Source of the DNA: SZUA-365 sp964635845
GTDB lineage: Bacteria; Bacteroidota; Ignavibacteria; SZUA-365
Length of the DNA stretch: 14,635 nucleotides
Direction of reading: 5' to 3'
Assembly: GCA_964635845.1 (NCBI GenBank)
Contig: CAZWNO010000100.1
Coordinates: forward strand, 1 to 14,635
Part shown: in pieces, positions 1 to 6,100 of the stretch
Layout of the letters: each line of letters begins with the position of its first letter
Numbering within the stretch: the stretch's first letter is position 1
Program-made: the position numbers and the translations under genes
Notes under the pieces: model-generated
Database searches by the model: none
What the model saw: the letters and a program-made list of their open reading frames with translations, nothing else
What the model was told of the DNA's origin: nothing

Positions 1-94
1 ACAGGAGGATAGGGGGACAGGAGGATAGGGGGACAGGAGGATAGGGGGACAGGAGGATAGGGGGACAGGAGTGCAGGGGGAAAGAGGGACAGGC
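1..94. repeat. G-rich tandem repeat, period 16 (degenerate period 8)
   Basis: Four perfect copies of the 16-mer ACAGGAGGATAGGGGG run from 1 to 64, followed by a decayed copy (65-80) and further decay to about 94. The 16-mer is itself two related octamers, GGACAGGA and GGATAGGG, so the underlying period is 8. The array reaches the left edge and may continue outside the window. It lies downstream of the minus-strand lipoprotein gene, past its terminator, and holds no plausible gene. The plus strand carries regularly spaced runs of five to six G, which could in principle form a G-quadruplex. Confidence 0.93.
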
Positions 95-109
95 CCGGAA
101 ACACACCTG

Positions 110-129
110 CCCAGGGCGTGAGCCCTGGG
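110..129. other. Small inverted repeat (8-bp stem, 4-nt loop)
   Basis: CCCAGGGC and GCCCTGGG flank the loop GTGA. Reading plus, the stem is followed by an A-rich stretch rather than T residues. Reading minus, the T-rich stretch comes before the stem. It is therefore not a canonical terminator for either strand, but it may back up the minus-strand terminator next to it. Confidence 0.55.
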
Positions 130-130
130 G

Positions 131-165
131 AAGGAAAGAAAAAAAAGACCATCCCGGAGGATGGC
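131..165 (-). terminator. Rho-independent terminator of the lipoprotein gene
   Basis: Read on the minus strand, a stem GCCATCC / GGATGGT (7 pairs, the outermost G-U) closes a 4-nt loop at 165-148. It is followed immediately by CTTTTTTTCTTT (147-136). The hairpin starts about 30 bases after the stop codon of the minus-strand gene ending at 195, which is where a terminator would be expected. Confidence 0.82.
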
Positions 166-194
166 CTTTGAATCGCTTCATGGATGAGCGCGTG

Positions 195-1325
195 TCAGCC
201 GCGTCCGCCGCCGCCGGGACGGATGCCGCCCGTGCGGTACTGCAGCCAGATTTTAAGCTGCTCGGCGGTGAGCTGCGCCTGTATCAGCTTGTCCGTTGCG
301 ATCTGAAGCTCACGCAGCGCCTGGGCGAGACCGCGGCGATCGCTGCCGAACTGCTGGACAAGCACCCTGATCTGGTTCTGCTGGTCTCTGAGAATGCGGG
401 TGATCGCAGCCTGCTGCTCGGCATTGAGTCCGAGAAGCTGTGTCATGTGCTTGACCTGCTCGAGGATCGGATCGCGGACCTCTCCACCCGTGCGGCCGCT
501 GCGGATTTCCTTCCACTTGATCCAGTTTTCCTCGCCCATGGCGTCGATCATCTTCTGTTCCATCGTGGCGAGCAGGGTTTTCAGCGCTTCGCGGAAGCCT
601 TCGGGATTGTTCGCATACTCGGCGCGGATGCGCGCGATTTCGGCCTGCTGCCAGGTGAGTGCTGCCTTCACCTCGTTGGCCTGCTCATCCGTGAGGCCGA
701 GCTTCTCCTTCATGATCTGCACCTCGCGGTCGATGCGGAGGGCGATCATCTCCTGGCGGATGCGCTCGCGCTCTTCCTGCAGCTTCTGCTTGTAGGCTTC
801 GATGGCGGCGATGCCTTCGGTGCCGATCAGGCCGTTGATCAGTTCCATCAGGTTCGTATGCTCGTCCGCGAGCAATGCTGCGATCTCCTCGCGGGTCAAT
901 CCGGCCGCGAGCCCGTCGGCGATGATCTTGGCGCGATTAGCATTCGATGCGGTGATCCACTCGCGGATCTGTGCCTTCGCCTCCTCGCTCAGATCAGGCA
1001 TCGCCTTCAGGATCAGGTTGTAATACACGATTGCAGCCATGTCCACGAAACCGCTTACGCGGCGGTCGCCGGGACCGGGATCGGAAGTGATCTCGTTGAG
1101 CGCGTTGAAACTGACGGGATCGAGCAGGATGCTCAGATCCTCTTCCATGTAGTACATCTCGTCGATGATCGCGGCCTGTTCGAGCGTCAGGTTCAGCTGT
1201 GCGATCTTCGCGGCGCCTCTGGACGCGTCCGGGCTCGTGATGGGATCGTTGACCTGCGACTGCTCGCTGCAGGCGCTGACCAGAAGCATCACGCCGAGGA
1301 TTGGCAAAAGCAAACGTGCTTTCAT
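195..1325 (-). CDS. Putative helical lipoprotein with LTxxQ-like repeats
   Basis: Product of 376 residues. The start chosen is the ATG at 1325, because it gives a lipoprotein signal (positive MKAR, hydrophobic core, lipobox V-S-A-C with Cys19) and has AGGA 6 bases upstream; the open frame extends 30 codons further up, to 1415. The mature part is almost wholly charged alpha-helix. It carries LTxxQ-like motifs at residues 46-50 (LTLEQ), 211-215 (LTDEQ), 300-304 (LNAEQ) and 352-356 (LTAEQ), reminiscent of the periplasmic Spy/CpxP family, though it is more than twice the length of those proteins. Residues 209-275 and 298-364 align without gaps as an internal duplication. The tail is Gly/Arg-rich. 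It is likely a membrane-anchored periplasmic protein; a chaperone or stress-sensor role by analogy with Spy/CpxP is inference only. The gene is monocistronic, with its own promoter and terminator. Confidence 0.8.
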   Translation of the reverse strand: MKARLLLPILGVMLLVSACSEQSQVNDPITSPDASRGAAKIAQLNLTLEQAAIIDEMYYMEEDLSILLDPVSFNALNEITSDPGPGDRRVSGFVDMAAIVYYNLILKAMPDLSEEAKAQIREWITASNANRAKIIADGLAAGLTREEIAALLADEHTNLMELINGLIGTEGIAAIEAYKQKLQEERERIRQEMIALRIDREVQIMKEKLGLTDEQANEVKAALTWQQAEIARIRAEYANNPEGFREALKTLLATMEQKMIDAMGEENWIKWKEIRSGRTGGEVRDPILEQVKHMTQLLGLNAEQQAAITRILRDQQNQIRVLVQQFGSDRRGLAQALRELQIATDKLIQAQLTAEQLKIWLQYRTGGIRPGGGGRG

Positions 1326-1412
1326 GGGTGTTCCTGTAAAAGTGAATGAGGTTGGCTTCGGGTTCGGGGCCGGTATTCCCGGCGCAATGGGGGAATGACA
1401 ACCTCGTATGCA

Positions 1413-1443
1413 CAAAGTTACATGCTGGAGCAGGCGAATTCAA
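1413..1443 (-). promoter_or_regulatory. Bacteroidota-type promoter of the lipoprotein gene
   Basis: On the minus strand, TTG (1443-1441) is followed after exactly 20 bases by TAACTTTG (1420-1413). This matches the -33 TTG / -7 TAnnTTTG layout known from Bacteroidota primary-sigma promoters. It would start transcription near 1406, giving a leader of about 80 bases before the ATG at 1325. Confidence 0.68.
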
Positions 1444-1496
1444 CATTTTTCCCGGCCGATTCCGGCAGGGATACTCGTATTTCGACCCGGCGGAAT

Positions 1497-1504
1497 TATA
1501 TTTG
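1497..1504 (+). promoter_or_regulatory. TAnnTTTG element directly before mtgA
   Basis: TATATTTG matches the Bacteroidota -7 consensus and ends only 5 bases before the mtgA ATG at 1510. A start site the usual distance downstream would fall on or next to the start codon, so the mRNA would be leaderless. That fits the absence of a clear Shine-Dalgarno sequence. No TTG/TTTG is seen at the usual -33 spacing. Confidence 0.42.
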
Positions 1505-1509
1505 CATCC

Positions 1510-2223
1510 ATGAAACCGATCCGCGCCTTCGGCCGCTTCATCCGCGGCTCCATCCGCACTGCCGCAGTAATGACGCTGATCACCGTCATGTACGTCGGCC
1601 TGACCCGTGTCGTACCCACGCCGTTCACGCCCGTCATGTTCATGCGCGTGTACGAGGGACTGCTCGACGGCGAACCGGTCGGAATCGAGAAGTCGTGGGT
1701 ACCGTACGAACAGATTTCTCCCAACTTCTTCCGGGCCTTTATCGGCGCGGAGGACGCGCGCTTCATGCGGCACAACGGCATCGACTGGAAGGCGATGGAC
1801 GCCGCCATGCGCTACAACCGTGCGCACGCGGGACGCAAGGTGCGCGGCGCCTCCACCATCACCATGCAGACGGCGAAAAACGTCTTCCTCTGGCACGGAC
1901 GCCTGTACATCCGCAAGGGATTCGAGGCGTGGTTCACTTTTCTGATCGAACAGCTCTGGGGGAAGAAGCGCATCCTCGAAGTCTACGCCAACGTGGTCGA
2001 AATGGGCGACGGTATCTATGGCGTCGAAGCCGCATCGCGCGCGTACTTCGGAAAATCCGCCTCGGATCTCACGCGGCGCGAAGCCGCGCTGATCGCGGCC
2101 GTGCTCCCGAATCCGCGCCGCTGGTCCCCCGCCGCGCCCACGCCGTACATCAAGCGCCGGACCATGTGGATCATGGGGAGAATGGGAGGGATCGCCGTAC
2201 CCAAACCCGAGATCGTGTTCTAG
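1510..2223 (+). CDS. mtgA: Monofunctional peptidoglycan glycosyltransferase
   Basis: Product of 237 residues, the usual MtgA size. GT51-family enzyme that polymerises lipid II into glycan strands at the outer face of the inner membrane, with no transpeptidase domain. An N-terminal membrane anchor spans about residues 15-32. Conserved GT51 motifs follow: EDARFMRHNGIDW with catalytic Glu81, RGASTITMQTAKNVFLW (113-128), KKRILEVYANVVEMGDG with the second conserved Glu157, and AALIAAVLPNP (192-202). In the second motif Met119 stands where the first Gln of the usual STIxQQ is found; otherwise the motifs are intact. The start at 1510 fits the family length and anchor; the frame is open back to 1408 without family support. 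It is divergent from the lipoprotein gene and convergent with mntP, so probably monocistronic. Confidence 0.93.
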   Translation: MKPIRAFGRFIRGSIRTAAVMTLITVMYVGLTRVVPTPFTPVMFMRVYEGLLDGEPVGIEKSWVPYEQISPNFFRAFIGAEDARFMRHNGIDWKAMDAAMRYNRAHAGRKVRGASTITMQTAKNVFLWHGRLYIRKGFEAWFTFLIEQLWGKKRILEVYANVVEMGDGIYGVEAASRAYFGKSASDLTRREAALIAAVLPNPRRWSPAAPTPYIKRRTMWIMGRMGGIAVPKPEIVF

Positions 2224-2273
2224 ACGCTTGCCGCGTCGGAGTGCGGCGAAGCCGTACGAAGCCGGGAGCACGA
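2224..2273. repeat. ~50-bp dispersed repeat, copy A
   Basis: This copy begins at the base after the mtgA stop codon. It matches 2348-2397 at 46 of 50 positions, with the last 30 identical. Inside it a 10-mer, CGAAGCCGTA, is followed directly by the related CGAAGCCGGG. There is no coding sense. Confidence 0.85.
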
Positions 2274-2307
2274 GCACGAGCACGAGCACGAGGACGTGTA
2301 CGAGGAC
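2266..2307. repeat. Hexanucleotide tandem repeat GAGCAC
   Basis: Four perfect GAGCAC units (2266-2289) are followed by decayed units GAGGAC, GTGTAC and GAGGAC. The array starts inside the end of repeat copy A. Such an array could change length by slippage; it lies outside both neighbouring genes. Confidence 0.85.
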
Positions 2308-2315
2308 GTGCCTGG

Positions 2316-2340
2316 GAGGGGCGCATGCCAGTGCGCCCTC
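2316..2340. other. Hairpin between convergent mtgA and mntP
   Basis: GAGGGGCGCA (2316-2325) and TGCGCCCTC (2332-2340) pair over 9 bp with one bulged G and a 6-base loop. It sits midway between the two convergent stop codons, so it may serve as the terminator for both, but neither strand has a T tract after it. Confidence 0.5.
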
Positions 2341-2347
2341 TTCGAGG

Positions 2348-2397
2348 ACACTTGCCGCGGCGTAGTCCGGCGAAGCCGTACGAAGCCGGGAGCACGA
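2348..2397. repeat. ~50-bp dispersed repeat, copy B
   Basis: Head-to-tail partner of 2224-2273, with 4 differences in 50. It ends 3 bases before the stop codon of mntP (2401-2403, read minus). An inverted repeat CCGGC / GCCGG spans 2367-2389. Confidence 0.85.
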
Positions 2398-2400
2398 TTC

Positions 2401-2964
2401 TCAGACAAGATTGAGGTGCTCGACCACGATGCGCGTGCCGATGAGGATGAGGATGATCCCCCCGATGTATTCCATGTGCGATCCGACCGCGTGGGAGACG
2501 CGTTCGCCGAGACGTATGCCGAGGACGGACATCAATCCCGCGACGATCCCGATGAGCACGGCGGGAAAGACGATGTCCACGTTGATGAAGGAAAGACTGA
2601 GTCCCACCGCGAGCGCGTCGATGCTGGTCGCGATCGAGAGACTGATCAACGACCATCCCTTCGTCATGTCTTTCTTCATCGACGCATCTTCGCTCCGGAA
2701 TGCATTCCATATCATGCGTCCACCGATGATCGCGAGCAGTGCGAACGCGATCCAGTGATCCGCGGCCTCGATCAGCGCGACGAATCCCGTTCCAGCCGCC
2801 CAGCCTATGATGGGCATCAGAAACTGGAACAGCCCGAAGTGGAATGCCATTCTGAACGTCTGCCGTGCATTCGCCTTCACCAGGTACGCGCCGGTCGACA
2901 GCGACACCGCGAAGGCGTCGATTGCCAGCGCGAAGGCGATGAAGAGCAGGGTGAGGAAGTCCAT
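2401..2964 (-). CDS. mntP: Manganese efflux pump MntP
   Basis: Product of 187 residues, the standard MntP length, with six predicted membrane helices. It exports Mn(II) across the inner membrane and protects against manganese excess. The protein is two related three-helix halves; the signature acidic motifs are AIDAFAVS (Asp16) in the first and SIDALAVG (Asp116) in the second, with GxRLGE near residue 149 and an IGGIILILIG last helix. The start at 2964 is chosen because it matches the family N terminus; the frame is open for 56 more codons upstream, through repeat sequence that would not code. There is no clear Shine-Dalgarno. A possible -10-like TATATT lies at 3014-3009 on the minus strand. 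I saw no recognisable yybP-ykoY manganese riboswitch upstream. Confidence 0.93.
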   Translation of the reverse strand: MDFLTLLFIAFALAIDAFAVSLSTGAYLVKANARQTFRMAFHFGLFQFLMPIIGWAAGTGFVALIEAADHWIAFALLAIIGGRMIWNAFRSEDASMKKDMTKGWSLISLSIATSIDALAVGLSLSFINVDIVFPAVLIGIVAGLMSVLGIRLGERVSHAVGSHMEYIGGIILILIGTRIVVEHLNLV

Positions 2965-3032
2965 GGAGAGTCGGTTGAATCCGATGCGTGGCGAGGATGC
3001 GTTGAAGCAATATACGATGCAGGGATGAAAGG

Positions 3033-3081
3033 CTGTAAGCTGTAAGCTATCAGCTATAAGCGATAAGCTATAAGCAAGAAG
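3033..3081. repeat. Period-7 degenerate tandem repeat (consensus GCTATAA)
   Basis: Seven consecutive heptamers without gaps, in phase CTRTAAG: two CTGTAAG, then CTATCAG, CTATAAG, CGATAAG, CTATAAG and CAAGAAG. The array lies 69 bases upstream of the mntP start and downstream of the hairpin at 3097-3130. It is one of three period-7 arrays in the window. Confidence 0.9.
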
Positions 3082-3096
3082 GGAGCACCCAAATGC

Positions 3097-3130
3097 GCAG
3101 AACGGATCCGCAATGACGGATCCGTTCTGC
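3097..3130 (-). terminator. Perfect 14-bp hairpin after the large T9SS gene
   Basis: GCAGAACGGATCCG (3097-3110) and its exact complement (3117-3130) enclose the loop CAATGA. It begins 28 bases past the stop codon of the minus-strand gene ending at 3158. The sequence after the stem on the minus strand (GCATTTGGG) is only weakly T-rich, so it may terminate poorly or mainly protect the 3' end. Confidence 0.6.
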
Positions 3131-3132
3131 AA

Positions 3133-3160
3133 GCCTGTCGCCTATTGCCTATAGCTCTCA
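3133..3160. repeat. Period-7 degenerate tandem repeat (consensus GCCTATN)
   Basis: Four heptamers, GCCTGTC, GCCTATT, GCCTATA and GCTCTCA, run without gaps into the stop codon of the large minus-strand gene (3158-3160). The array has the same period and the same leading GCY as the arrays at 3033 and 13627. Confidence 0.78.
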
Positions 3161-6100
3161 GCGAACGACGACCATCGCCCTGGTAAGTGTGCCGAGGGAA
3201 CTGCTCAGCCGATAGAAATACATGCCCGGTGTGAGCCCCGCGAGAGGAATGCGGAGCGAATGCACGCCCGCGTCGTGAAGACCCTCGCTGAGTATAGACA
3301 CTTCACGTCCGGTGGCGTCGTACAGCGCCAGGCGGATCGCGGCGGGAGCCGGGAGGGAGAAACGCACCGCGGCGCTGCCCGAGGCGAGCGAGGCGGGATT
3401 CGGTGCGTTCTGCTCGAGTGCGAAGGTCATCGCGGAGAGGACGTCATTCCCGAGGATGCCCATGGGCGACAGTTCCACAGTCTCGCTTTGCCAGGCATTG
3501 CCCTCATCGTCGAAGGAGAGCAGCCTGTAGCTCCAGGATTTCGACGAAGCCGTGGCGTCCACGAAACGGTAGCCGCCATTCGCATTTCTCGGCACGATGC
3601 CGACGGTCTGCCATTCATCGCTGCCCGCAGCGCTGCGCTCGACGATGTAGCCGAGATCGCTGATGTCCTTCGCGTCGCTCCACTGCAGCTCCGCGCGATC
3701 CTCGGCGATCCAGTTGGCCTTCGCGTTGATGATGAACTGCCCGGGCATGAACGGATACGCCATGGCCCAGATGCCGTTCAGATCGCCGAGTCCCGTTCCC
3801 GTCACGCTCTGCGCCACCGGCGTGGCATAGCCGGGGAAGGGTGTCCAGACGAACATGTTCGGGACCTGGCGCCAGAGCCGCAGCATGCCGGGATCGGTGA
3901 TGCCGGTCTGTCCGAGCTCGCTGAGCGTGTAGTACAGCGTGAGATTGGAGATGTAGCTGCCCGAGGCGGAGATGATGTAATGCCGGTACGCGTAGCGCAG
4001 CCGCTGGATGTTGCGCGGCAGGCCGTAGGGCATGAGCCGCATGGTGAAGCTCTGCATCGTGCCGGCGGTGACCTCGAGCTTCGCGATGATCTGTCCCAGC
4101 GGATTGAAGAAGGAAACGCTGCTGCCCATCGGCAGCGAGGAGACGCTGTGGACGACCTGGTCCCAGGGCTCGACTTCGAGCACGACGGGTATCGTGAGCG
4201 GGGAGTTGACGATCGGTTCACCCGTCACGCTGTTCGTGCCGGTAATGACGAGTTCTCCCGTGTACGTGCCCGCCAGTTTCGTCAGCGCGGCGATCTGCAG
4301 CGTGAAGGCGTCGCCCTCGAGTCCGCTGCCGTTGGTCATGGTCAGCCATGGCGTCGTCGTGGAGGCGTTCCACGCGATCACGCCCGGACCGAATGCCTCG
4401 CCGCCATTGATAACGGGGATGCTCGTCGCCACCGCGACGCGCTTGTATGTGACCTTGATGCGCAGCGTGTCCGTGCCGATGCTGATTTTGCGCGGCTCAT
4501 ACACGCGGTAGGAGACGGGAATGGTCACCGGATCGTTCGACGCATGCGGATCCGAAACGACGATGCTGCCGTAATGCCAGCCGGGCGCGAGATCGCTGCG
4601 CGTCACACTCACCGTGAAGCTTCCGGCGTTGTGGCCGGTCGCGGGAGAGGGCGTGAGGCTCAGCCATGCCGGGAGTTCGATCGTCGAGGATGTGGCGGTC
4701 CAATCGATGATGGATCCGTCGGCGTATGCATTCCAGACATCCACGTCCTGTGTCGCGGGGAGGGGACCGTTCTCCTCGGCCTCGAAGGTCAGCGCGACGG
4801 GATCGGTCATGATCATGCCCTGCGGTGGATTCGCATGCATGGTCCAGAGTCCGTCGATGTCGTTGAGGTCCAGCGTGAGCGTGTTCGTGCTGGTGTTGAG
4901 CGTGCTCGTGCGCGTGTTCCAGGTGGCGCCGGCGTCGGAGGACTTGTGCAGCTGCAGGTTGGCTTCGATCTGCCCGTTGAGATCCTGCTGCGCATAGTCC
5001 ACGATCATCGTCACGGGCATCATGTCGGGATACTCGTCCTCGATCGTGTAGTACCTGAGAATGGACGGCAGGTCGCCGACCCAGATGTACTCGCCGCTCG
5101 ACATCGTGACGGTCACGCTTCCCGGTACCGCGGCCTTGGCGCTCACGATCTGTTCGCCCACGAGAGTGATCCCGATGCCGCCGAAATTCTCCGTGCCGCC
5201 GAAGAACATGCGCGTCGAGCGGATGTCGCCGAAGAACCGCCCGTTGTTGACGTAGCTGCCGTACTCGCCGAGGATGATCACCTGCGGATCCTCCACATAC
5301 AGCCATGCGGTGGAATTGATGGTCAACGCGCCGTTGACGGTCACCGCACCGGTGACGGTTTTCGGCTGCGCCTGTCCGCCGTTGCTCAGCGTGAGATTGA
5401 AATACCCGGCGGGCATCACGGTCTGCGCCGCTGCGCCGTTATAGTGCACCGTGGCGTCGCTGGAGTTGACATCCACCCCTCCGGTCACGACCGGGAAGCT
5501 CTGCGGCAGCAGCATCACCGCGTCGCCCGGAATGCCGTCGCCGACCACCAGGTCGCCCGCGCCCGTGCCGTTCTGCGCGTTGCCCGCGCCGTCGATGATC
5601 AGGCCTGCTCCGTTCTCGTTCACCGTGCCGTTCTCGATGGAAAGCAGGTTCGTGATGGTCAGCGGGGCAGCCGGTGTCAGTGTGGCGCCGTTCATGACGC
5701 GCACGGTCCAGAAGAATGTGCCCGTGAGCGAGCGGCTCGCGGTCACAGTGCGGCTGCGGATCGAGCGCAGGTACTCGCGGTTGCCGTCGGCGTCATTCGC
5801 CTCGCCGAGAGAGGGTGTCACGACCGCGGCGTAGGTATCGATCAGGAAATCCGTGTACAGCATCGGCGCGCCGCTGCGCGTGAAGCCGAGGCTCTCGGTG
5901 CTGGCCAGCGATCCGCTTTTCCAGCCGAACAGGCCGGCGGGGAAGGTGTCCTGATTGTTCGCACCGTGCGCCAGTCCGTGGATGAAATTCGCGCCCGCGT
6001 CGCGGATGGCGAGTGCATCGGACGATCCGGCGAAGGAGAGCGCGTTGCCGCTGTGCGTGAAGTACTGGTTGCTGGAGCCGTTGGCGGGAGCCTGCACGCG

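Noticed and set aside
110..129. Rho-independent terminator on the plus strand.
   Set aside because: The hairpin is followed by A residues, not T, and no plus-strand gene ends nearby.
168..1349. A 393-codon plus-strand open frame opposite the lipoprotein gene.
   Set aside because: The minus strand has the lipobox, promoter, ribosome site and terminator; the plus frame has none of these.
994..2289. A 431-codon minus-strand open frame across the lipoprotein/mtgA boundary.
   Set aside because: It spans two genes and their divergent promoters, and its N terminus is translated from the GAGCAC repeat (Leu-Val repeats).
2224..2397. Possible CRISPR array.
   Set aside because: Only two repeat copies, of about 50 bp, with a spacer that is itself repetitive, and no cas genes.
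1395..2414. A 339-codon plus-strand frame overlapping mtgA.
   Set aside because: It is a shifted frame of mtgA; the mtgA frame has all GT51 motifs.
2965..3132. A manganese (yybP-ykoY) riboswitch upstream of mntP.
   Set aside because: Looked for because mntP is often controlled this way, but the conserved sequence elements were not seen; the stretch is mostly heptamer repeat plus the 3' hairpin of the next gene.
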